A stretch of DNA of 64,000 bases from Sacculina carcini (lineage: Eukaryota > Arthropoda > Thecostraca > Sacculinidae), in contig OU696578.1 of the NCBI GenBank assembly GCA_916048095.2, forward strand, positions 5,605,007 to 5,669,006. The letters run 5' to 3'. The notes under the pieces were generated by a model. The model saw only the letters and a list, made by a program, of their open reading frames with translations. It did no database searches and was not told the DNA's origin. A program made the position numbers and the translations under genes. Below are positions 18,971 to 31,643 of this stretch, in pieces; position 1 is the stretch's first letter, and each line of letters starts with the position of its first letter.

Positions 18971-21900
18971 ATAAAACGTCGGTTGCGGCACAGTACCCGA
19001 CCACTGGCCATTCGTACCAGGTACTAACGATTCGGGTTCACGGCGACAACGATTCGGGCTCACGGCGACCAATGCCGTGTTGACTGGTCCTGTACCGCGA
19101 CCTGGCTGCCGACCCTCAGCTCCTGCAGATCACGAGCTGCCTCGTTGTAACGATCCACAGTACGTGCCAGCACCCGGTCAGCGATGTCGGCCGCATCTTG
19201 CCACTTGCGGGCGAAGGCGCGTAGGTGAGCCGGCACGGCGTCCTGCACAGCGTGACCGAACACCACCTGAGCTGGCGACAGCCCGTTGGCTGTAGGTGTG
19301 TTCCGGTACTGCAGGATACCGCGCGTCCATTTGTCCTGAACCAGCGAACGGGAGCGTGTACACCAGCATCTGGATACCAGTCTCTTGACGCTTTTCACAG
19401 CTGCTTCGGCGTGACCGTTCGACTGCGCATACCCAGGTGAAGATTTTCTATGCTCCACCCCCCACTGGCGGAGGAAGACCTGGAACGTCGCCGATGTCAG
19501 CTGAAGTCCCCCGTCGCTGTACAGTATGTCAGGAGCACCTGCGAAACAGAACAATGTTTGCATGGTTGACACTAGCCTGCGTGATGACGTGTCTCGACCC
19601 AGTTCAGTAACAGTAGGCCACCCCGATAAATGGTCCACTGTCACCAAAAAATGGTGTCCTCCGTGCTGTAATAGGTCGGCGGAGATAATCTGAAATGGTC
19701 TTTCGGGTGTGGCATGCGCGCGATACGTCTCTTTTTGCTAGGACGGAAGTGTGCGCTGGCACGGCTTACACAATCTGGTGACAGCGTCGATGTCGCGCTC
19801 CATAAAAGGCCAGTACACCACCATTCTGGCTCTGGCTTTAGTGCGCTCCTGTTCTTGATGTCCTTCGTGCAGCAACGTCAATATGTTTTTGCGCATGCTG
19901 TGGGGAATGACCAGACGACAGCCGCACAATATGAGGCCGTCTTCAACTGTTAGGTCGTGATGTTCGGCCAATATGGCCGCACTGCGTCAGGCAAATCGTT
20001 CTTGATGGATGGAAAGCCCGCACGAATGTAGTGTGTGAGCGTCTGAAGCTCACGGTCCGCCTCAACTGCTGACTTCATGTCTTTTAATCTGATGTTCAGC
20101 TCTTGTTCTTTAGCACTTGAGCTGAACATGGTGCAAACAGATGGCGATGAAGCGTCTTCCGCTATTTCATCGTCTGGTTTCGGTCTGTGTAACGGTGATC
20201 GCGATAGCGCATCTGCAGCGTGATTGTCGGAGCCTTTGCACCATGTGACGTTGAAATTGAATTCCATAGTCTTCAACCGTAAGGGCTGCAGACGTGGATT
20301 TTCGATCTCATCCAGCCGTCTGGTACCTAGGATAGCCAGCAGCGGGCGGTGATCTACCACAACGTTGAACTATTTGCAGCCCAGGAGAAACTGTCTGCAT
20401 TTCTGCATCTCCCACGCCACCGCCAATGCCTCAAATTCGATGACGGCGTAACGGGACTCTGCATCGCTTATAAAGCGGGAGCCGGCCTGTACCACTCTCC
20501 AGGTGTCGTCGTCCTGTTTTTGGCTCGATATAAAGCCTAAACCTTTGCGTCTGCTGGCATCTGTCGTCAATCTCGTTGACTTTGAAGGGTGATAGAACGT
20601 CAATGTTCTTTCAGTCGAGAGTTCTTTTCGAGCGCGCTGAAAGCACGAGTCATGAGAAGAGTCCCACCGGAACTCGTTACTCGTCTTGAGTAGCGGGCGC
20701 AGCGGTGTCAACAGTGGCGCAATTTCGTCGGAGAACGATGCCAACTGATTGGCCAATCCAAAAAATGACCTTAGCTCGGTGATGTTTGTCGGTGTCGGGA
20801 AGCAAGAGATGGACTCGGTCAGCGTAGTGTCCAGCTGGTAGCCGTTTTTATCTACCTCATAGCCAGCAAACTTGGCGGTTGTCTGTGCCGCGCGGAATTT
20901 ATCACGGCTGAGCGAGACGCCGGCGTCCGAGCACCGTTGCAAGAACTCGGCCACGTGCTTGAGATGCTCCTCCAGTGACTGGTCATATACGATGACGTCA
21001 TCGACAACCCGAGCGAATCTCTCCAGCCCTGAAAACACTCAGTCATTCGGCGGTTATAGTGTTCCGAAATACTATTTATTCCATACGGAGCGCGCAGGAA
21101 GCGATACCTACCGTACGGTGTCAAGAATGTCGTCAGCAGCTGGCTCTGCTCATCAAGAGGGCATTGGTGATACCCCTTGAGAGCGTCAAATGTCGTGAAC
21201 CAACCTGCTTCAGCCTGTGAAATCGACGCCAAAGCTTCTGCGGGTGTCTCATTCTGATAGCGCTCACGGACAACGTATTTGTTCAGATGGGATAAATCCA
21301 CACATAACCGAATCTTCTCACTTTGCTTTTTTGGCGTCACGACGATCGGCGCGCACCATTCTGTCGCTTCTGTTGTCGGTGCAATTACTCCGTTACGCAC
21401 CAAGGTGTCCAGCTCGTCCTTCAACTTGTCTCGTAAAGCGAAAGGCACTCGTCGAGGGGTATTGACGCAAAATAGTCTGGCGTCGTCCCGGAGCACAATC
21501 TTGAAGTTTTCACCTGGCATATATCTTATTTTTCCATCAAAAACTCTTGGAAACTGTGAAATCAGCTGCTCCGTAAAATTGTGCTTGGATGTGCCCTCAA
21601 TTATTGGTTGGTTTTGACGGACGGATGGCTGCGGTACTGCGCCATGTGAGCGCGGTGTGGGGTCAGGTGCAGCACGTGGTGTCTGTAGGAGATATACCTG
21701 TCGCGGATAATCTGGCGGGAGAAAGCCGAGCTCGCGCGACGACAGCCACGACAACACCAGCCCTTTCACACCAGGCAAAACGTGAAAACGTTATGAACTG
21801 CTGCGATTACCGCATTTCACTATCGCATCAAACACACCCATTGACTTGATTGTGGTGTGGTCTGCCAGCTTGGGGTCACCTTCGGGAGGAAACAGATGAT

Positions 21901-22962
21901 GCGGCTCCATTTTCAGTGCTCTCATCACGTCGACACCTGCAACACAAATATCGGCACCGGAATCCGGTAGCGCGTCAATATTTATTTGCGTGTTGGTCGA
22001 ATTGATGGTCACCGACACTTTTGGCGCGTGATCGGCGGCCATGGAGGCGATTATCGCTGAAACCCTGAGTTTCCTGGGTGTCTTTTGCCGGCACGCTTTT
22101 CCAAAACGTCCTCGTTTTGAACATTTGAAACAGGTAGCGTTTCTCGCGGGGCAGTTTTGGATGTTCTCATGCCAGCTACCACCACACCAAGAACACACGC
22201 GTTTTTTGGGGTCGTATTTGCAGTGTTTGGCACGTTTTGTTTATGCAGTCTGCTCACCTGATAACCCACAATGGCTGAGACGTATCTGCTGGCAGCTTCC
22301 TCGGCTCTACAAACGTTTATTGCGGTTTTCAAAGTGAGCATGGGTACTGCGCACAATTTTTGGATTGATGCAGTGTCTCTCAGGCCCATGACAATCCGAT
22401 CTCGAATGAGAGAGTCTGTGCGCCCGTCACAAAAATTACACCTGGAGCCGAGATCTTTTAAGCTTGTGAAAAAATCATCAAAACATTCGCCTTCTTGATG
22501 ACGTCTTGAATTGAATGTTTTCCGTTCTAACACTTCGTTAGTTTGGCCAATGATATAGGCGGATAATCGCTCAACAACAATGTGAACGTCGTCACGTTCA
22601 CTTTCATTCAGATCGAGGTTTTCTACTACCTTTAAAGTTTCGTCTGATAGACACGATCTCAAAGCTGCCATCTGAACTTGATTGTTTGCAGACGAAAGCC
22701 CATTGAGGAGGAAAAAATCATCCCACCGTCTTCTCCAGGACCTGAGAGACGATTCCCTGTCAACAGAGATGTCCAATCTTTGGGGTTGGGTCGCCTTTCC
22801 CAGCCATGCGAAGGGTTCACTTTGTCGGGGAAGTGGCGTTGGTCTGCTAGGTGAAATTTGCAGTTTTTCGTCCCTTAATAAAATATCTGACTCGCTTGTC
22901 GGCTGCGCCATGTTTGAAAGCCACGTATAACAATAAGTATATTTTAATAACGAGCAGAACAA
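18971..22962 (-). mobile_element. Ty3/Gypsy LTR element fossil B
   Basis: Minus-strand element with gag (about 22962-22270), a zinc knuckle (CSWCGGSWHENIQNC near 22190), protease (DALPDSGADICV near 21960), reverse transcriptase (about 21550-20850, with VDDVIVY), RNase H (about 20850-20350), the integrase zinc region (near 19920-19750) and the integrase core and tail (19647-18971). Domain order is complete, but no LTR pair is visible and the 3-prime side stops against LINE A. It is broken, with roughly half a dozen breaks. It appears older than the whole Gypsy element and belongs to a different family. Confidence 0.88.
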
Positions 22963-23384
22963 TCACAATACTACAAGAAAAAACCAAGACCACGTTACGT
23001 CCTTGAACATCCGACCCCAACCTCCTTGTGCCACACTCGCCACAAGTGCCCCACGCACAACGGCATACAGTGATGCCAATCCACATCACAACATGCTCGA
23101 CAAATTCGGAAGTCCGTGAAAAGGCCATTTGTTTCGCAGTAGTAAGTATGTACTGTGATCGGAAAACACTTATGGTGCATCGGTTTGCAGTTTAAACATA
23201 TATCCTTCTGTCGCATTAACTATAGTAAGCCAATCAACAAGGTTTTGTTCATATGGGCGAAATAAAGTATCTTAAAATATCGAGCTAATCGAGCAGACCA
23301 GATTACATTTCCGGAATCAGCGTGGAAAAGTGACCTAAAAACAGTTGAGAAGCCCTTGACCATATAAATCACGCAGACCAGTGT
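22963..23384. other. Flank of Gypsy fossil B
   Basis: May hold part of the element's leader or LTR, but with only one copy no repeat can be shown. A Cys/His-rich 73-codon minus frame (22995-23216) is discussed under findings. Confidence 0.4.
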
Positions 23385-24070
23385 AATCGAATACCTAGAA
23401 AAAACAGTGAGCGATTTTTGTGAAAGTCTCGAGTTCACACAGGCGTAGGTACTTGATCTAGAAGCGGAATTCAAGACCCTGCGGGAGAGTGAGTCTCATC
23501 ATAAGAAGAATTTGGATTCGCTGCATCAAGGTTACCTCAAGCTGCAGGAGAGAACTGATGCCCAGGAAGATTTCAGCCGGCGCAAAAATTAGCGATTTCA
23601 GGTATCGATGAAAAACCTCATGAAACATCTGAGCAAACCACGGAGCTGGTTACCAATGTCATGAATGACGTAATGGAATTGCCTGAGTAGAAAATCGACA
23701 AAGCACACCGGGTTGGTACCGGATCTTCTCGCGCAAGAAACATAATCGTAAGATTTGACAAGCTGGGGGATCTGGACACAGTTATGAGAAATGTGAGGAA
23801 GCTGAGAGGGACAAATATGTTCGTCAATGAGGACCTTTGTGCGGCGTCAAACGCAGGACGAGCAGAACAGTTACCGAAACTACAGCCAGACTCGAGGGTA
23901 AGGTGGCATATTTTCGCCACACCAAGTTGATTATCAAGGACCGCACGCCGCCAGTTGCTTCCCAATCACTCTCTCTGGATCCGCCTGCTTCGACTGGTCG
24001 CACAACTGTGAAGTCGCAGCAAGGTAACACGGACTCGGCTCCGTCACTTGAACTTGACGTAGCTCTGACG
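23385..24070 (+). pseudogene. LINE ORF1-like protein relic (coiled coil plus RRM-like)
   Basis: A short heptad-like stretch (LEAEFKTLRESESHHKKNLD, near 23460) runs into QEDFSRR, then a change of frame into SGIDEKP, KIDKAHRVGTGSSRARN, IIVRFDKL and MFVNEDLC. This order matches L1-type ORF1 proteins, which bind RNA as coiled-coil trimers. A second, better version is at 59476-60354 and shares the VNEDLC box. This copy has at least two stops and one frameshift. Its LINE partner is not visible downstream. Confidence 0.65.
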
Positions 24071-24636
24071 TCACACGACCCTGGCCAATGCCACCTAGAC
24101 TACAGGCCCTTCCACGAAAGTATGACGTCATCGTCACGTCACAGTGCTGGGAGATTTTTTCAACTGTCAGCATGGCAGTTGCACGTTAGCGAGCGCACGT
24201 GGTTAGTTTTCTCGTGTGTTTAGTGTTTTATCGCGTGCTATTCTTGGCGATAATTGACGTGTTTAGTGAGTTTCACTTCAGTGTGGATAGAGTGAAGTGC
24301 GAATTTGTCAAATTTCGCGTCAAGTGTGATTTGCGCAGCCATTTTGTGATCCTCACTCGGATGATTCTGCATGTCGTCATCCTGGACATTTTGCTGCGGT
24401 CAGAGGTTTGGTTACGTTGATAGGTTCAGTAAAATATGCACATCTGCTCGTTTCTCATGTGGTCTTGGCTTCGTTAAATATGTCTTATATGTATTTGCAT
24501 ACCATCATAGTTATAAATCAACAGAGGTGAACACTGTTTAGCTGTTTAGCTTTGTAGCTGCTAGTGTTTCGCTTTTCGTCTAAATTGGTTGTTTAAAATT
24601 AGGTTATTGATCATGCAATATATATACAAAAATATA

Positions 24637-24638
<2 letters not shown>

Positions 24639-24718
<80 letters not shown>
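24639..24718. repeat. (TA)n microsatellite
   Basis: A TA dinucleotide run of about 80 bp. Confidence 0.97.
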
Positions 24719-24719
<1 letters not shown>

Positions 24720-24732
24720 CATAAATTATTTC

Positions 24733-24806
24733 AGATCTCGAGTAGTTCAGTGGCTAAGGCGCTGAAATCTTGCGTCAGAGGCTCGCGGCTCGAATCTTGG
24801 CCCGCG
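24733..24806 (+). tRNA. tRNA-like sequence, probably a SINE head
   Basis: TAGTTCAGTGGCTAAGGCG fits a tRNA A box and GGCTCGAATCTT, about 32 bases further on, fits a B box. The anticodon stem is weak and the acceptor ends do not pair well, so this is not a working tRNA gene. The most likely reading is a decayed tRNA-derived SINE head. Confidence 0.4.
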
Positions 24807-25224
24807 CGCGAATTTAAATACCCGCTTGAGTTTACTGGGAGGCATCGCTATATATTGGTTCATAACAGGACGTGTCATATAGTCACATTATGGTACGCGT
24901 TTAAAATACCAATCAATATTAATCATTATAAATAACTGCGGGTAGTATGAAATGTATACTTTATCACAGATATATTGATGCGTTCTTGTTTGTGTTCATT
25001 ATGATGTATTATCAGGAAATTCCTGAAGCTGTGTTCCGGGGTGCAGAAAAGAATGACGACCGATAGTCTAAGTTCAGCATGTTCTCATTCCCAGAAAAGC
25101 AAGAATTACTATATAGCGTGTCATGGAAATATCCAAGCACACCGGATCATCTTCAATCATATTAGCATCATAGAGATTGTGTGAATCAAGCTTAAATCAG
25201 GTATTGTTTCAAATTGTTTGTGTT

Positions 25225-26290
25225 TTTATGGAGAAAAGACAAAATCCAGTGTGCTAATGCTCGAATTTATTGATCATCGTACGGTTTGTCGCTCAAAGCT
25301 GTTCGTCCGTCGAGTATTGAAGGACAAAATGTTAAACTTGTGCTGAATGTTAGGAGTGATTTTGCGGTGTTGGTTCTAAAATCATTGGGTGCTACAAATA
25401 ATCCTGGTTTCTCTGAAGATACTGCTAATTTTATTTAAATAATTTTGCGTTGGTGGACTATTTGTAATGTAATGACGCCGTATAAAGGCCCCAGGTTGAG
25501 AAATACTTATTCTCATCTGTTGACTGATGCAGCTATGGATACCAGGCATTTGTTTTTGGAGCGTTTAGTGATATGGTTGGATGGATGAATGTCAGACAGA
25601 AATATGGTGGGTTTGACTAGAGACATTTTGGCTGTGTATCACACATCACGTATCACACAACATATGCGCTCTGTGAGATCACGAAGTATTGTGCCATTGA
25701 GCTGGGATTGTCGTGCATTATCACATCAAATAATATTTATTTATATTGATTTCATCAGGCAATATTGATTTAATCACTTCAGACAATATTGATTTGAAAT
25801 ATTTAACGTGTTCCGCGGAATACTTTCGTTATATTTTTCTAAGATGTTGCTGAACGTCTCATCTTTCGTATATGTGACGCTGATGTTTCGCATTCTCATC
25901 AGCCAGTGATCGTATATGTTGCGGGTTATTGCTTTTAATATTGCTATTCTCAAAAACAGGATTGTAATTCATGTAAAAGCATTTTGGCTGCGCGAAGTGA
26001 AACCATATCATCCGAACATTTCTCGTATTTGAGATAAATTGTTCGCCGAAGTCTGTTATATTTAGTGATGTTGATAATATTGTTTTGCTTTGGTTTTAAC
26101 TGTGCAGAAGTATATTAAGTATGATAAATTGAGTATTGTTGGAAACCAGCGAGCAATAGATAGGTTTCATGCTCTAGAAAAACTGAGTGATTGCGGTGTT
26201 ATGCTTGACTTCTTGTACTGTTCTCAACATCGTAATTTACAAAAAGTGTGTGCACCGCTTTAAATGTTTTTCTGAACAATAATTGTTGTG
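25225..26290 (+). pseudogene. P-element/THAP9-like transposase relic
   Basis: Pieces in family order: GLSLKAVRPSSIEGQNVKLV near 25290, FI.IILRWWTICNVMTPYKG near 25432-25490, LRNTYSHLLTDAAMDTRHLF near 25497-25555, GLTRDILAVYHTS near 25610-25648 and VYVAGYCF with a following CNSCKSIL near 25913-25985. The WW..NV..P.KG block and the VAGY...C..C block are familiar from P-type transposases. In-frame stops interrupt it several times and the catalytic acids cannot be placed with confidence. No THAP domain was seen upstream. Confidence 0.65.
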
Positions 26291-27519
26291 ACAGACATTC
26301 ATCTACATTTAATTAGAGAGAAATTGAGGCGAAAACGTTCCACATTGTCTCGTGTATAGTGGTTGCATGTTTGTGTTGCGACCTTTTTCATGTCTGTGTG
26401 GTTTTATAATATATTCAGTTATTCCATTTGTAATTGTATTTGAAGCTTTGTATGTTGGGCACATGATTTTTCAAGTCAGTTGAACCGGAATGCCAGTCAA
26501 ACACCCGCATTAACACATAGCAACGCGTATCGCCCGTACGAGTCAATCACTTGAACCGATGACGTCATACTTTCGTGAAACGGCCTGTATCTAGGTGGCG
26601 TTGCCCTGGCGTTGCTCTGGCGTCACAAAACCGCATCCAGTCAGCTGGCGTCGAACAGCTAATAGAAACACTGTGAACTGCTGGAGGATCAGTCGAATCG
26701 CCAATCAAGCAGAACAAGAAGTCGTCAAGACAGCGGTAGAACCCGAAAATCTGTAAGTTTTCCTCAGTTTCCTGCTCCATAATGACATCTGACATTTCAA
26801 TATCCGATATAGAGGAAAACTAAAAACAATTTAATTACAATGACATCTACTTTTAGTTACAAATTCCGCAATCTAAATATGTGTTTGCTGATGATTTTCC
26901 GTTCGATAAAATCCCTTCAACATTCAATATATACAGTATGAATATTCGTAGTATCCCAGCTAATTTTTAACTTTTCCAGGACTTTATAATGTTGAATATC
27001 GGAATTAACCTTGACGTCATAGATTTTGTTGAAACAAGACTTGATTAAGATATTTTACCTTTACCAGCTCCCCGGCTATACTCTATACACTAGATGATGC
27101 GGTCTTTAATTTTGTTACAGAAGTATACCAACAACTAGATCACGGCAATCACATACTTGGTATCTTTTTACACCATTCCAAGGCATTCGACTCACTGGAT
27201 CACTATATTCTCTTCGAAAAACTGGGAAAACTCGGTATATGAGGGGTATGTCTTGATTTATTTAAAAGCTACCTTGATAATATAACTCAATCTGATTTTA
27301 TGACAACGAATTTTCTTCATCTAAATCAATAAGCAATGGTGTTCCACAGGGGTCTGTGCTTGATCCAATTTTATTCCTTATTTATATCAATGACATTGTG
27401 AGAGCCAGTTCAAAGTTCAAATTCACAATCTACGCAGACGACATGACACTCACATTAGCTGATCCAAGTTAACACAATTTACATTCTGTCGTAGAAAATG
27501 AAATCAGCAACATTTATCA

Positions 27520-27726
27520 GTGTATTTCTTCAAATATGCTCAAATTAAACTTGAACAAGACTCAATATATTTTCTTCCAAAACATATCGAGAAAATTGAC
27601 ATTTCCTCCTTTACAATGGACGGTAGATTGCTGAAACAAGTTCAAATATCGAAGTTTTTAGGTTTCACTATTGATGAACATATGAATTGGTATGCTCATA
27701 TTGAAAACGTCTCAAATATATTTTGA
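27520..27726 (+). pseudogene. LINE B RT C-terminal frame
   Basis: A 68-codon open piece after YADD. HIEKIDISSFTMDG and KFLGFTIDEHMNWYAHIENV are the thumb motif K.LG..ID..L.W..HI common to CR1/Jockey RTs. It stops at 27726, and the frame shifts beyond that. Confidence 0.75.
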
Positions 27727-27785
27727 AGAACATGTGGTATATTACACAAAGTTAAACGTTCACTTACACAGAAATGCATGCGTAT

Positions 27786-28740
27786 TATATTATTATTATT
27801 ATTAATTACAGGCAAATCCAAGGCATGGGAAGAGTGCAAGCACTATTACCACCCTAAGGTGGCCCCATGTACCGGAAGCGCCCAAAAGATTCAGAGAGAA
27901 AGAGGGTTCGAAAAGAAAATAGTCTATATAGAAAGAGAGTTGGAAAGAAAATAATAAATAAATAACAATAAATAATAAACCATCATCCGATAACACTCCA
28001 TAATGTCACTCCGCCCGCGTTTTTCAATAAATAATAACAATCAACAATAAATATGTGATTCAGCAAATAAGAACCATCAATAAATGAGAATAAATATTGA
28101 TAAATAAGTAATAAATAACAATCAAGAACAATAAATATGATTCAATAAGAAACATCCAACAATAATTAAAAATATGATGCAATAATTAACAACAACACAA
28201 ATAAATATGATTCAATAAACAACAAAAACACCAATAAATATTATTCAATAAACAGCAATAACAATAAATATGATTCAATAAACAGCAACAACAATAAATA
28301 TGATTAAAAAACAACAACAGCCAACACTGAGTAAAAGTATAATTTAATAAGTAACAACAACCAATAATAAATAGTAATAAATAGGGAGCAAAATAAGAAT
28401 AAATATAAATAAATAGAAAATAAATAACAATAAACATGAATAAATATGAATAAATTACAATAAATATGAATAAATATGAATAAATAACAATAAATATGAA
28501 TAAATAAACAATTAATAAGACTCAACAGTCAATTCCGCTCTTTCAGTATCATTTCATTTACTTTGGCCTTGAATTTCTTTAAATTGTTCTGCGAGAAAGC
28601 CTCCTCCTTCAACGTGTTCCAAGTAGCCACAGTGGCCGGAAGAAAGCAACGTTGGAATTGTTTTGTACGACAACGAATTGGAGCCATGCACTGGGAATGC
28701 TGTTTGGATGTAAACCGTGTGCTTCTTGCTGCCACGAAAT
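27786..28740 (-). mobile_element. LINE A, third copy, 3-prime end only
   Basis: Minus-strand copy starting within the RT C-terminus (ARSTRFTSKQHSQCM at 28735, 68 codons to LKERN) and running through the AT-rich 3-prime part to the structured tail and (TAA)n at 27786-27805. Strong 5-prime truncation is normal for LINEs. It is inserted into LINE B. In the AT-rich part (28100-28320) a word like AATATGATTCAATAA recurs about every 30-50 bases. Confidence 0.9.
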
Positions 28741-29121
28741 CATCATCATCATATACTTCACTCTCATTTACCCCACATCATATATTGTGTGCCAATCTGG
28801 TCATGCACGTGGCCATCTTATTTAAAACAAATAAATGTTACACAAAACAAAATTATTAGATGTATCACAAAGCTAAAAAAGTTTGATTCAACAACAAATT
28901 TTTACTCAGCAATGAAATTACTACGTTTCGGCTCTATACGCGAATACTTCATAATCTTTTTTGTCTATCGGCTACTATACGAACACAAGGAGATCAATAT
29001 CATTTTCTATCGCATGGACAACCGTTATCACAATATCAGAAACAATAATGACCTTGCGGTACCAAAATTCAGAACAAAATTTCTTCAAAACAGCCTACCA
29101 AGTAGCAGAAATTCGGAATAA
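28741..29121 (+). pseudogene. LINE B RT C-terminus after the LINE A insertion
   Basis: PHIIYCVPIWSCTW, NKIIRCITKLKKFD and AVPKFRTKFLQNSLPS are the closing thumb motifs of a CR1-like RT. The host sequence reads on from ATGCGTATTATA before the inserted copy to TACTTCACTC after it. Confidence 0.75.
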
Positions 29122-29225
29122 ATTATCTTGGGAAATATACTTCTTAGAATCATCTACCTTACTAAAACAGTTAAAAAAGAAACTGAAAAATCACTTCCTG
29201 AATAAAACTGACGCCGACCATTAAC

Positions 29226-29552
29226 ATTTTCCAGCAATGATAACGGATTCATTTTCATATTTGCCCACAAATACATTTATATCTTTTTCTGCGTTTACTG
29301 CGATCTGTGCATATGTATGTATGTATGTACGTGTGTGTATGTGTGTATATGTGTATATATGAATGTGTATGTATATGCATGCATGTGTACATATTCTATC
29401 TCGTGATAATTGATTGTTAATTGAATCCGTTTCATTTATTATTACATGTTCGTCTAAAAGCAGTTGCTCGACGAACATAGCCGTATGTCTATTTTTTCTG
29501 ATGATATTCGTGTGAACCGATTTTTTCCTGGCAATAAATTTACAATTTACTA
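29226..29552. other. LINE B 3-prime flank with TG-rich stretch
   Basis: No gene. GTATGTATGTACGTGTG-type imperfect repeats lie at 29310-29395. Confidence 0.5.
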
Positions 29553-29839
29553 TGTTGTTATATAACCGGTACTAGCGCGCACGCTCGCACGTACACATAT
29601 AGAGTGTATGTCTGTGTGTGTGTGTGTGATGCGCTGTGTGTGGTTTTAGCTTGCGAGTGTTGTGTTGTCAAGGTCGTGTGAAGGTGACTGTGTGCGTGTG
29701 CGTACGCTGATTGGCTGTTGGTGGACTGACGTCACTGGTCTTGTCACGAGTATATTCGCGTTTGAGCACTGAAAGGTTGGACTGATGGATACGGTGTGAT
29801 CGAGTGTGGACGTGTGGTGTTGTGTGAAATATAGTGATT
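29553..29839 (+). repeat. Left LTR of the small LTR element
   Basis: 287 bp, matching 31644-31926 at about 96 percent by eye. It contains a short (GT)n whose length differs between the two LTRs. Confidence 0.88.
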
Positions 29840-31643
29840 AGAAAAAGACAGACTCATTAAGGAGGCAGTACTGTCGTTTGTAGATGACTTGCTTGTCAAT
29901 GAGGACGTGATTTCAGCAGAAGAAGTAGTTGAACACTTCCGTGCCTTTGGTCTGGATTGCAAGCCTCCAGAACGTGTCAACACTGCCTCGGGCGCTCGTG
30001 CGTCAGGTCTCCGTGTTAACGCAGTAGGAGGAAAGTGATTATGGCGGCGCCATTCTCCAGCTGGTGAATTACCGGCAAAAACCACGCGCCGATCATTGTT
30101 TGCATGGTGTGGTCGAGCGGTGGCGCATGTACCTGTATGTGGTTGGCTGAGGCCAGAAGCTGCTTGGCTCAAACGGCGCATAAACGCATTGACATCTGGC
30201 TGGGATGATGTCAGCACTGACCATGTGCTTCGGCAGCAACTGCAACAAGTGGTAACACGATTAGATCATGATGATCCTGCCCGGGGCCGTGGTCTGTGAA
30301 CGACACAAGTGTAATCGTGTGGTGTGATGCCAGTGCACTGGCCACCGATGTAGCACTGGAGGTTTCAGGGAGCGTTGTTGTTGAAGACGGCAGCTGGTTG
30401 CGTCCTGAAAGTGATTGCGGGCATATTAATATGACAGAGCTCGACGCGGCGATTCGCGGAGTGAGTCTTGCCATTGCGTGGAAAATGCGGTCTATTGACC
30501 TACGTACGGACTCTGCTAATATGCACTGGTGGCTAAGTGACGCATTGAGCGGACGTTCCCGGCTGCGCACCTAGGCCATTAATCCGTCGCCGAGTGGATA
30601 CAGTCCGGCAACTGGTGGTTGAATTTGACTTTAGAATGACGATGACTCTGGTTCGCACGGTTGACAACAAGGCAGATGCATTGACTCGAGTTCCTAAGGA
30701 ATGGCTGTCCAGTGTTGCTAGTGACGGAGTACCACAGCGGGCTGTGGCGGCTGCATGGTCATATCAAAGCTGGGCATACAGGCGTGCGACGCACACTGCA
30801 TTTTGCCAAAAGGGAGATTTATCCGCGTGTAACTCGTACCGACGCACAAGCCATGGTCAGTGGCTGTGATGTGTGCCAGTCTGTGGACCCATCACCTGTG
30901 AAGTGGCGTCATGGTGAGCTGTGTGTGAATGAAACATGGTCACGGTTGGCGGTAGATATCACGCACTATGACCGACAGACGTACCTATCTGTCGTTGACT
31001 GTGGCCCATCGCGGTTCTCTGTGTGGCGACCGCTGCGGCGGCCTGATGCTGCTACCGTGGTGGAACAACTGCAACACGTCTTTTACGAACGCGGCATCTG
31101 TGTCGAGTTGTTATGTGACAACGACACAGTATTCCGTAGTCGCCAATTTGCAGCATTGGTCGCCAAATGGGGTGTAAAACTGCGGTTTCGTGCAGCCCTT
31201 GCACCAACTGGTAGTGCTATAGTAGAACGCAACCACAGAACTGTAAATGTGTTGGCGGCAAGAAAACAGTGCTGCATTGCCGAAGCGGTGCATTTGTATA
31301 ATGTCACACCTCTAAGCTCAGCAGGTGCGCCAGCAACTGCAATTTATACTTACCCTGTGAAAGACTGCGTGAAGTTTTCGCATTGATGTAATGATGATGT
31401 AATGATGATGTGCCGCTGTTGATAGCACCTCCTCCACCTGCTGCTGTAACCGCATCATTGGCACCGTCGATCGCACAGGAAGCTGTTCGACTCCACAGAT
31501 GCAGAGTGATGAAGAACACGGTGAGCCTCCCGTTGACCAGGTTTGTCGCAGTGAACGCGTGCGACAGCCGCCAAGTTATTTGAATGATTTTGTTCGTTTC
31601 TAAAATTGTGGTTTGCATGAATGATATGATATCACGGGAGGTA

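Larger units (their letters stand above)
24090..26599 (+). mobile_element. P-element-like DNA transposon relic between inverted repeats
   Basis: Arms of about 44 bp at 24090-24133 and 26557-26599 are inverted copies at roughly 90 percent by eye, sharing CACGAAAGTATGACGTCATC. They bracket a P/THAP9-like transposase relic at about 25225-26290. The linkage of arms and relic is inferred from position. No clear 8-bp target duplication was found outside the arms. The left interior also holds a (TA)n run and a tRNA-like stretch, perhaps later insertions. Confidence 0.55.
26800..29225 (+). mobile_element. LINE B (CR1/Jockey-like), interrupted by LINE A
   Basis: Plus-strand LINE with an endonuclease start (SMNIRSIPANF, near 26937), then, without most of the endonuclease, an RT with HSKAFDSLDH, SNGVPQGSVL and FTIYADDMTL (YADD near 27430), a first thumb part to about 27785, and the rest from 28741 (IIYCVPIWS, RCITKLKKFD, VPKFRTKFLQNSLPS). 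LINE A copy 3 sits between the two thumb parts. Several stops and frame changes. An internal loss of most of the endonuclease lies near 27090. It is older than LINE A copy 3. Confidence 0.8.

Noticed and set aside
23618-24173. Minus-strand frames of 68-115 codons
   Set aside because: They are antisense to the ORF1 relic, whose plus-strand motifs are clear.
27786-28740. CRISPR-like or satellite array from evenly spaced AATATGATTCAATAA words
   Set aside because: The spacing is irregular and the same AT-rich words occur in all LINE A 3-prime parts, so they belong to the LINE.
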